A stretch of DNA of 64,000 nt, taken from assembly GCF_001942255.1 (NCBI RefSeq), contig NZ_MKKC01000120.1, positions 62,001-126,000 on the forward strand. Direction: 5' to 3'. Position numbers and translations under genes: made by a program. Positions within the stretch are counted from its first letter, which is position 1, and each line of letters opens with the position of its first letter. The stretch is from Nocardiopsis sp. CNR-923. Lineage in GTDB: Bacteria; Actinomycetota; Actinomycetes; Streptosporangiales; Streptosporangiaceae. The notes beneath the pieces are model-generated. The model was not told the DNA's origin, searched no databases, and saw only the letters and a list, made by a program, of their open reading frames with translations. Of this stretch, positions 55,526 to 64,000 are shown one piece after another.

Positions 55526-57492
55526 GACCGGCCCTCCTCGACCGTCGTGTCCTGCGCCGCCCCGCCCGGTTCGGGGTCCTCGGGCAGCTCTTCCTTGGTC
55601 AGGTACTTGGCCAGCTCGTCGCGGTCGAACAGGTCCAGCAACGCGGGCGGGACGTCGGCGATCGGCCGCCGCGACAGTGCCACGCCGTCGTCGCGACCCG
55701 CTCTGACCTCCAGGTTGACCCGCCGCCACTCGGGCGACATCTCCGGATGGTCGTCGCGCGTGTGCCCGCCGCGGGACTCGGTCCTCTCCAGCGCGGCGGC
55801 GGTGATCGCCCGTGACACCAGGATCATGTTCGGCAGGGCGAGGGCAAGATGCCAGCCCGGGTTGTACACCCGGTCGCCGGGCGCGCTGAGCAGACGCGAG
55901 CGCTCCTCCAGTCCGTCCAGGCGCTCCAGGGCCCGCTCCATCTCGGGACCGCGCCGGATGATGCCGACCAGGTCGTTCATCGTGTCCTGGAGTTCGCCGT
56001 GCACGTCGTACGGGTTGACGCCGTCGCCCTGCTTGAGCGGGTAGAGCGCCTCGGCGACCGCCTGTTCGGTTGCTCGCTCCACGACGGCCCGCGGCGGCTC
56101 GGAGCCGTCGAGCGAGTCCACATAGGCGCTGGCCCCGAGCCCGGCCCGCCGCCCGAAGACGAGCAGGTCGGACAGGGAGTTGCCGCCCAGCCGGTTGGAC
56201 CCGTGCATCCCGCCCGCGACCTCGCCCGCCGCGAACAGCCCGGGTACGTCGGAGGCGGCGGTGTCGGCGTCCACGCGCACCCCGCCCATGACGTAGTGGC
56301 AGGTGGGGCCGACCTCCATCGGTTCGGCGGTGATGTCAACGTCCGCCAGTTCCTTGAACTGGTGGTGCATGGACGGCAGCCGCGTGCGGATCTCGTCGGC
56401 GGACAAACGGGTGGACACATCCAGGAACACCCCGCCGTGCGGGGACCCCCGCCCCTCCTTGACCTCGTTGTTGATCGCGCGCGCCACCTCGTCGCGGGGC
56501 AGCAGTTCGGGCGGTCGGCGGTGCCCGGAGGGGTCGGAGTACCAGCCGTCTGCCTCCTCCTCGGTCTCGGCGTACTGGGACCGGAAGACGTCGGGCACGT
56601 AGCTGAACATGAACCGCGTGCCCTCGGAGTTGCGCAGGACCCCGCCGTCGCCGCGCACCGACTCGGTGACGAGGATGCCCTTGACCGACGGCGGCCAGAC
56701 CATGCCGGTGGGGTGGAACTGGACGAACTCCATGTTGATGAGGCGGGCCCCCGCGCGCAGGGCGAGCGCGTGGCCGTCGCCGGTGTACTCCCAGGAGTTG
56801 GACGTGGTCCGGAACGCCTTGCCGATGCCGCCGGTGGCCAGGATGACCGTGGGCGCCTCGAAGAGCACGAATCCCCCGTCCACGCGCCGGTACCCGAACG
56901 CGCCCAGGATCCGGCCGGGCCGGGAGTCGGAGGTCTCCTCGGTGAGCAGCCGGGTGACGGCGGTCTCGGCGAACACCCGCAGGCGTGCCTGCGGGTCGCC
57001 GAACTCGGCGGCGTCGGCCTGTTGGAGCGCCACCACCCGCTGCTGGAGGGTGCGGATCAGCTCCAGGCCGGTGCGGTCGCCCACGTGCGCGAGGCGGGGG
57101 TACTCGTGTCCGCCGAAGTTGCGCTGGCTGATCCGCCCGTCCTCGGTGCGGTCGAACAGCGCGCCCCAGTACTCCAGTTCGAGGATGCGCTCGGGCGCCT
57201 CGCGGGCGTGGAGTTCGGCCATGCGCGGGTCGTTGAGGAATTTGCCGCCGCGGAGGGTGTCGCGGAAGTGCACCCGCCATCCGTCGTCGGAATTGACGTT
57301 GCCGAGCGCGGCCGCGGCGCCGCCCTCGGCCATCACCGTGTGCGCCTTGCCGAACAGCGACTTGGAGATGACGGCCGTGCGCTTTCCCTGTTCGCGGGCT
57401 TCGATCGCCGCGCGGAGTCCGGCTCCGCCCGCACCGATCACCACGACGTCGTAGGCGTACCGGGTGATGCCGGATTCTGCTGTGGAGGGCAT
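55522..57492 (-). CDS. Succinate dehydrogenase/fumarate reductase flavoprotein subunit, operon 1
   Basis: 656 residues. FAD motif VVVIGAGGAGLRAAIEA, covalent FAD site AHTVMAEGGAAAAL, substrate loop FVQFHPTGMVWP (His-Pro-Thr), and GLFAAGEVAGGMHGSNRLGGN with the second FAD loop and Arg. Oxidises succinate to fumarate or the reverse. AAGGAAGAG lies 8 bases before ATG 57492. It follows the anchor gene by 26 bases. It shares only the general fold with the SdhA of operon 2, so the two are not recent duplicates. Confidence 0.93.
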   Translation of the reverse strand: MPSTAESGITRYAYDVVVIGAGGAGLRAAIEAREQGKRTAVISKSLFGKAHTVMAEGGAAAALGNVNSDDGWRVHFRDTLRGGKFLNDPRMAELHAREAPERILELEYWGALFDRTEDGRISQRNFGGHEYPRLAHVGDRTGLELIRTLQQRVVALQQADAAEFGDPQARLRVFAETAVTRLLTEETSDSRPGRILGAFGYRRVDGGFVLFEAPTVILATGGIGKAFRTTSNSWEYTGDGHALALRAGARLINMEFVQFHPTGMVWPPSVKGILVTESVRGDGGVLRNSEGTRFMFSYVPDVFRSQYAETEEEADGWYSDPSGHRRPPELLPRDEVARAINNEVKEGRGSPHGGVFLDVSTRLSADEIRTRLPSMHHQFKELADVDITAEPMEVGPTCHYVMGGVRVDADTAASDVPGLFAAGEVAGGMHGSNRLGGNSLSDLLVFGRRAGLGASAYVDSLDGSEPPRAVVERATEQAVAEALYPLKQGDGVNPYDVHGELQDTMNDLVGIIRRGPEMERALERLDGLEERSRLLSAPGDRVYNPGWHLALALPNMILVSRAITAAALERTESRGGHTRDDHPEMSPEWRRVNLEVRAGRDDGVALSRRPIADVPPALLDLFDRDELAKYLTKEELPEDPEPGGAAQDTTVEEGRS

Positions 57493-57518
57493 GTGCGAAG
57501 CTCTTCCTTCCCCGGGGC

Positions 57519-58328
57519 TCAGTTGAGGATCCGCAGGTCGGTGATGGCGCCGCTCGCCACCAGGGCGATGTAGGCGTCCGTGATCATGAGGGTGGCGATG
57601 CTGAACCAGCCGAAGTACATGTGCCGGTTGTTGAGCGCGGACAGCCGCGTCCACATCCAGTACCGGACGGGGTGGGTGCCGAGCTGCGCAGGCGCCCGCC
57701 GAAGACGTGGCGGCAGGAGTGGCAGCTCAGCGTGTACCCCCAGAGCATGAGCACGTTGACGAGCATGACCAGGTTGCCTACGCCGATCCCGAACCCGCCG
57801 TCGGTGCCGTGGAGGAAGGCGATCCCCATGTCCCACGTGTTGACGGCCGTGATGGCGAAGGCGGCGTAGAAGAAGTAGCGGTGCCCGTTCTGCGTGAGCA
57901 TGAGCGGCCGGGTCTCGCCGGTGTAGGAGCGGTGCGGCTCGCGCACGGCGCAGGCGGTGGCGCCTGCCAGACCGACCGGTAGTAGGCCTTGCGGTAGTAG
58001 TAGCAGGTCACCCGGAACAGCAGCAGGATCGGCAGGCTGAGCAGGGCGTAGGGGACGAGGGGCGGGAACTCCACGGGGAGCCGCCCGAACAGGGCCGCGT
58101 CCGGCGCGCACTGCTGCGCCAGGCACGGCGAGTAGAACGGGGTCAGGTAGTGGTGTTCCTGGACCCAGTAGTGGTTCTGCTGGAACACGCGGACCGTGGC
58201 GTAGACGACGAAGGTGGCCAGTCCAGGGTCGTGAGGGCCGGGCCGAGCCACCATCGGTCGGTGCGCAGTGTGCGCTGTGCGATGCGCACCCGGCCGCTGT
58301 CCGGACGTGCTCTTTGTGTCGAGGTCAC
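57519..58328 (-). CDS. Succinate dehydrogenase/fumarate reductase membrane anchor, operon 1, three frame breaks
   Basis: About 270 residues when breaks near 58224, 57962 and 57695 are repaired, all by one added base. The pieces read LATFVVYATVRVFQQNHYWV, VPYALLSLPILLLFRVTCYY, then GHRYFFYAAFAITAVNTWDM and VMLVNVLMLWGYTLSCHSC, and finally RYWMWTRLSALNNRHMYFGW. The five TM helices and His residues for heme/quinone fit type B cytochrome b anchors. GTG 58328 has AGGTGGAG upstream; an in-frame GTG at 58340 is possible. Confidence 0.8.
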
Positions 58329-58460
58329 CGTGGTCTCCACCTCTCTGGGAGAGGGGCCCTCGGCTCGGGGGTGGGACGACGCGCTCCCCGAGGCCGCGGC
58401 CGCTCTCCGTGCGTGCTGGACGGCTGGGGAGAAGCAGTGGCGAAGCCGTGCTGCAACGCA

Positions 58461-58488
58461 ACGTTAGGGCGCTGTGATCACGGTCACG
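58461..58488 (-). promoter_or_regulatory. CRP/FNR-type site near the operon 1 promoter
   Basis: TGTGA-tcacgg-TCACG (58473-58488) differs by one base from the TGTGA-N6-TCACA consensus. A -10-like TAACGT (plus-strand ACGTTA, 58461-58466) lies 6 bases away on the minus strand, so the bound protein would sit over or near the promoter. The region 58489-58729 has no gene and is locally AT-rich (58540-58660). Confidence 0.5.
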
Positions 58489-58729
58489 TTCCAGTGACTG
58501 AGAAACCTGGAGTGAACGCATGTGAAATACGCCACTCTAGGGATTTGTTTTGTCAGAGTTCGTGGTTATTTGAGCCGAATGTCTTTTCCGTGCAGTTCAC
58601 CCTTTGTGATAAAGCGAGTGAATCGTGGGGAAGCTGCTACCTTCTGGAAAATTGTTCTGACAGGTCCAGTTCAGGACCCCCTCGGCGCGCAGCCGGCTCC
58701 GGCCGCTCCGCGCGGCCGGTACGGCCCGC

Positions 58730-59736
58730 CTACGTTCCTTGCGCGCCCCGGTCGCCGGTGCCCCGCGCACTGGCCGCCGTCGCGTCGGGCGCGCCCGCGT
58801 CCGCGGCTGAGATGAGCACCTCCAGGTCCGGGCCCAGCTCCTCCGGGGCCAGGGCCAGCAGGTACCGGTTCAGGTGGCGGCGGAAGCGTCCGCCGAGTGC
58901 GAGGGCTCCACGTCCTTGCGGTGCGCCAGCGCCACTGTCCGCAGCAGTCGGGGACGGGCGAGGGGGGTGCCGCGCAGGCCGGGGCGGCTGCGCAGCACCA
59001 TGCTCGGCACCACCGCCAGGCCGAGCCCGGCCTCCACGAACCGGAGGACGGCGTCCATCTCCCCGCCCTCCACGGCCAGTTCGGGATCGAACCCGGCGGC
59101 CCGGCACGCCCGCAGCGTCGCCTCGCGCACGTCGTATCCGCGCCGGAACATGACGAGGGGGCGGCCCCGCAGTTCGGTGATGCGGATCGAGGCGCGGCCG
59201 TTGGGCGAGGGCTGGCTCATCGGGCTGGCCACCACCAGGTTCTCGCGGAGGATCGGAGTGGTGGCGAAGTCCGGGTCGCTGCTCTGGAGAGGGAGGATGA
59301 TCAGCGCCAGGTCCAGTTCGCCGCGGCCGAGGTCGCGGACGAGGTCGCGCGAACCGCTCTCCTCCACCTGGAGTTCGATGCCGGGGAAGCGGGTATGGAA
59401 GTCGGCGAGCACGTCGGCCAGCAGCCCCGCGCACAGCGACGGGGTCGCGCCCAGCCGCACCCGCCCCCGGCGGACCCCGGCCAGTTCCGCCACCTCGCGG
59501 CGGGCCGTCTCCAGGTCGGTCAGTATCCGCTGGGCCAGCGGCAGCAGCGCCTCACCCGCCGGTGTGAGTGTGATGTTTCCCCTGGCACGACTGAATAACG
59601 GTGCGCCCAACTCCCGCTCAAGGCTGCGGATCTGTTTGCTCAAGCTGGGTTGCGCGACGCGCGAAAGCTCGGCTGCGCGGGTGAAATGGCGTGTACGGGC
59701 TACCGCGACGAAGTACGCGAGCTGTTGGAACTGCAT
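58730..59736 (-). CDS. LysR-family regulator, frame broken near 58886
   Basis: About 335 residues. The N-terminal winged helix is FQQLAYFVAVARTRHFTRAA then VAQPSLSKQIRSLERELGA. The effector domain starts GRVRLGATPSLCAGLLAD. Near 58886 one missing base separates it from the C-terminal FRRHLNRYLLALAPEELGP. Without repair the frame stops at 58870. It is divergent from sdhC of operon 2 (80 bases apart) and lies upstream of operon 1, so it may control one or both SDH operons (inference). Confidence 0.8.
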
Positions 59737-59816
59737 GCTCCATAGCCTAGAGCTATGGACACCAGGGTCATGATGACTTGGACGTCGGACTTATCTCGAT
59801 TTTAAAGTGACAGGCT

Positions 59817-60522
59817 GTGGCGAACAGTACCTTGACCAAGAAGCGGTCTACGGCCTACGGGTCCACGGTGGCGCTCAAAGCAGCGATGGCGGTCACCGGC
59901 GTGATCCTCGTGCTGTATTTGATCGCGCACATGTACGGCAACCTCAAAGTCTTCCTGGGCCAGGAGGCCTTCGACGGCTACGCCGAGGAGCTCCGCGACC
60001 TCGGCTACCCGCTCCTGCCGCACGAGGGCTTCCTGTGGATCGCGCGGGTCGTCCTCCTCTCGGCCGTCCTCATCCACATCTACTGCGCCGTGGTCCTCAC
60101 CCGGCGCGACAACCGCGCGCGCGGCGGCGCCAGCCGGTACCAGGTGACCAAGCGCGTGCAGCGCACGTACGCGTCCTACACCATGCGCTGGGGCGGGCTC
60201 CTGATCGCGCTCTTCGTGATCTTCCACATCCTGCACCTGACGGTGAACGTCATCGCGCCGGGCGGCGCCTCCGACAGCCCCTACGTGCGGCTCGTCAACG
60301 GCTTCCAGCCCGAGTACTGGTACGTGACCCTGTTCTACGTGGCGGCGGTCATCGCGGTCGGCTTCCACCTGCGGCACGGCATCTGGAGTGGCGCGGCGAC
60401 GCTCGGCTTCAACAGGGCCGACCGGCAGGGCAAGATCAACGCCGTCGCCCTGGCCGTCGCGCTGGTCGTGACCGTCGGCTTCCTTCTCCCGCCGCTGGCG
60501 GTCACCTTTGGACTGGTGAGCA

Positions 60523-60530
<8 letters not shown>
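59817..60530 (+). CDS. sdhC: Succinate dehydrogenase cytochrome b subunit, operon 2
   Basis: 237 residues with five TM helices: KAAMAVTGVILVLYLIAHMY, WIARVVLLSAVLIHIYCAVV, WGGLLIALFVIFHILHLTVN, VTLFYVAAVIAVGFHLRHGI and NAVALAVALVVTVGFLLPPL. Conserved His (HMYGN, HIYCA, HILHL, HLRHG) are the heme ligands of a type B di-heme anchor. GTG 59817 has little SD, so it may be leaderless or weakly translated. It overlaps sdhA by 8 bases. Confidence 0.88.
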
Positions 60531-62465
<1,935 letters not shown>

Positions 62466-62469
<4 letters not shown>

Positions 62470-63212
62470 ACATCACCCTGCGCGTATGGCGCCAGAAGGG
62501 CCCGGGCGACGAGGGCCGGATGGTCAACTACGAGCTCTCGGACGTCTCTCCGGACATGTCCTTCCTGGAGATGCTCGACGTCCTCAACGAGAAGCTCACG
62601 CTCCAGGACGAGGACCCGATCGCCTTCGACCACGACTGCCGTGAGGGCATCTGCGGCGCCTGCGGCGTCGTGATCGACGGCGAGGCGCACGGCCCGGAGG
62701 TCACCACCACCTGCCAGCTGCACATGCGCAGCTTCGAGGACGGCGACACCATCACCGTGGAGCCGTGGCGCGCCAAGGCGTTCCCTGTGGTCAAGGACCT
62801 GGTCGTGGATCGGGGCGCGTTCGACCGGATCATCCAGGCGGGCGGCTACATCAGCGCCCCGACCGGTACCGCACCGGACGCCCACGCCACCCCGGTGCCC
62901 AAGGCCGACGCCGACCGCGCGTTCGACGCCGCGACCTGCATCGGCTGCGGCGCGTGCGTGGCGGCCTGCCCGAACGCCTCCGGCATGCTCTTCACCGCCG
63001 CGAAGGTCACCCACCTGGGCATGCTCCCGCAGGGGCAGCCCGAGCGTGCGACGCGCGTGGTGAAGATGGTCAACCAGCACGACGAGGAGGACTTCGGCGG
63101 CTGCACCAACATCGGTGAGTGCGCCGCGGTCTGTCCGAAGGGCATCCCGCTGGACACCATCTCCCAGCTCAACCGGGACCTGCTGGGCTCGCTCAGCAAG
63201 GGCGTGGGCTGA
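62466..63212 (+). CDS. sdhB: Succinate dehydrogenase iron-sulfur subunit, operon 2
   Basis: 248 residues. [2Fe-2S] Cys in DCREGICGACG with TTTC, the [4Fe-4S] set CIGCGACVAACPNASG and the [3Fe-4S] set CTNIGECAAVCPKGI. GTG 62466 overlaps the sdhA stop. It ends the sdhCAB operon and is followed by a perfect terminator at 63233-63260. Confidence 0.94.
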
Positions 63213-63232
63213 CGCCCGGTCCGTCGTGGCAC

Positions 63233-63260
63233 GGGGTCGCGCCCTCGGGGGCGCGACCCC
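63233..63260 (+). terminator. Terminator of the sdhCAB operon
   Basis: GGGGTCGCGCC and GGCGCGACCCC form an 11-bp perfect stem with a 6-base loop, 20 bases after the sdhB stop. Confidence 0.75.
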
Positions 63261-63278
63261 GTCGCGTGTCCAGGGCGA
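63257..63278. repeat. 22-bp direct repeat flanking the TA module, copy 1
   Basis: Identical to 63956-63977. It starts in the last bases of the sdh terminator and ends next to the toxin stop; the two copies bracket the toxin-antitoxin genes. Confidence 0.6.
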
Positions 63279-63279
63279 T

Positions 63280-63666
63280 CTACGCGGCCGTCAGTCCGAG
63301 TCCCCGGAGACGCTTCGCGATCTCCGGGACATCGACGACGTCGCCGGTCGTGACGGCGATGACGAACGCGTACGCGGTGTCCGTCTCGACCTTGCGCGTT
63401 CTCACTCCGTTGAGTTCGAGGAAGACAGTGGCACTGAGCCAGGCGAGCCTCTTGTTGCCGTCGGAGAGAGGGTGGCCGATGAGCACGGACTGCATGAGAG
63501 CGGCCGCCTTCTCCCACACCTCCGGGTAGGCGTCCTCGCCGAACGCCGTGGCCTGTGGCCGCAACACGGCAGCGTGGACCTGTCCGGCGTCCCGCAGCCG
63601 TGTGCTCGGGGGTAGGACGCGTTCGACGATCCCGAGCAGATCCTCCTTGGTGAGGTAGGTCGTCAC
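63280..63666 (-). CDS. Doc/Fic-family toxin
   Basis: 128 residues. The Fic motif reads HPLSDGNKRLAWLSATVFL, close to the HPFxxGNKR consensus with the active His. Doc-type proteins phosphorylate EF-Tu and stop translation. GTG 63666 overlaps the antitoxin stop as GTGA. The N-terminus YLTKEDLLGIVERVLPP is typical for Doc. A short tail follows the core. Confidence 0.82.
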   Translation of the reverse strand: MTTYLTKEDLLGIVERVLPPSTRLRDAGQVHAAVLRPQATAFGEDAYPEVWEKAAALMQSVLIGHPLSDGNKRLAWLSATVFLELNGVRTRKVETDTAYAFVIAVTTGDVVDVPEIAKRLRGLGLTAA

Positions 63667-63863
63667 TCGGCGAGCCTCGCCAGGAGCTCCGCGTCCCGTT
63701 CGGCGATGCGTGCGGCCAGCTCGCGTACCTTCGCGGTCTGCCTTCGGGCCAGGTAGTCCGAGATCGCGGTCACCGCTTCCGAGTTGACGCTGTTGCCGTC
63801 CTCGTCCGCCGCGGCCTTCAACCTCGCGTGGACGTCGTCGGGCAGGCGCAGGTGCATGTTCAT
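63663..63863 (-). CDS. Ribbon-helix-helix antitoxin
   Basis: 66 residues from ATG 63863. MNMHLRLPDDVHARLKAAAD is an Arc/MetJ-like ribbon-helix-helix DNA-binding domain, and the tail AKVRELAARIAERDAELLA is the helical toxin-binding part. An upstream ATG at 63905 is less likely because the fold begins at 63863. It is coupled to the toxin gene by a 4-base overlap. It probably represses its own promoter. Confidence 0.75.
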   Translation of the reverse strand: MNMHLRLPDDVHARLKAAADEDGNSVNSEAVTAISDYLARRQTAKVRELAARIAERDAELLARLAE

Positions 63864-63872
63864 GTCTGGAAT

Positions 63873-63891
63873 GGTATCGGAAGGCGGTATC
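63873..63891 (-). promoter_or_regulatory. Operator candidate of the TA module
   Basis: GGTATC occurs twice, 13 bases apart start to start (63873 and 63886), just upstream of the antitoxin start. Ribbon-helix-helix proteins often bind such spaced direct repeats. Confidence 0.45.
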
Positions 63892-63955
63892 ACGCCTTGG
63901 GCCATGGCCGAGTACGACGGGGTCGCGTCCCTTCCGGTGCGGACCGGGGGCGCGG

Positions 63956-63977
63956 CCCCGTCGCGTGTCCAGGGCGA
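63956..63977. repeat. 22-bp direct repeat flanking the TA module, copy 2
   Basis: Second copy of 63257-63278. The bases before it (63919-63959) repeat the terminator stem with one mismatch, so the whole unit is an imperfect duplicate of the sdh terminator. Confidence 0.6.
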
Positions 63978-64000
63978 CTGACCAGACGCGGCGGCCAGAC

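Noticed and set aside
58551..58662. TGTCAGA / TCTGACA inverted repeat
   Set aside because: The 7-bp arms are ~100 bases apart in AT-rich DNA and could easily be chance.

Overview
The window is very GC-rich DNA from an actinomycete. I infer a filamentous member of the Streptosporangiales, probably Nocardiopsis-like. The reasons are codon use, many GTG starts, the purN-purH-folD-DUF3017-icd order, an acyl-CoA carboxylase epsilon subunit, an LCP protein, and RRHIDL-type leader peptides. The species cannot be fixed by reading alone.

Layout. 1-11310: an exopolysaccharide locus. It has a sulfotransferase tail and a secreted GH26-like glycosidase on the + strand. On the minus strand is an operon of chain-length/BY-kinase-like protein, Wzy-type polymerase, APH-like phosphotransferase, sulfotransferase, Wzx-type flippase, PssD and a PssE-GT2 fusion. 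Two sulfotransferases suggest a sulfated polymer. 11706-18157: purN-purH-folD, an FHA/LuxR regulator, DUF3017 and NADP isocitrate dehydrogenase. 18158-32851: a candidate structured RNA, an LCP transferase, a galactokinase-like protein, a YihY membrane protein, a YbdK-type ligase, an M20 amidohydrolase, adenosine deaminase, a PH-domain protein, purine nucleoside phosphorylase, an LpdA-like flavoprotein and zinc-ribbon proteins. 33002-41994: a DAACS transporter behind a cysteine-rich leader peptide, an acyl-CoA carboxylase set (alpha, epsilon, beta) and PEP carboxylase. 42065-50220: a broken Uma2 gene, BirA, a class III adenylate cyclase, an MBL hydrolase, two TetR regulators and an MMPL exporter. 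50348-54684: a small-gene island with a possible lasso-peptide precursor, two small proteins, an XRE/TPR regulator, a LanD-like flavoprotein, a DinB fragment and an RsbW-like ATPase. 54731-63212: two complete succinate dehydrogenase/fumarate reductase operons, both in C-A-B order, on opposite strands with a LysR gene between them. 63280-63891: a Doc/Fic toxin-antitoxin module.

Common themes. Purine synthesis and salvage (purN, purH, folD, ADA, PNP) and central carbon metabolism (icd, ppc, acyl-CoA carboxylase, two SDH complexes) dominate. A CRP-like site in front of one SDH operon and an adenylate cyclase in the same window suggest cAMP control, which is inference.

Quality warning. About 25 breaks in reading frame occur in otherwise normal genes. 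Nearly all are explained by one missing base in a short G/C run, so they look like sequencing or assembly errors rather than real pseudogenes. Such a break also hides the most interesting small gene: a 35-residue precursor at 50485-50591 whose repaired core, GEGSDDNEDKRPVYC, resembles the albusnodin lasso core.
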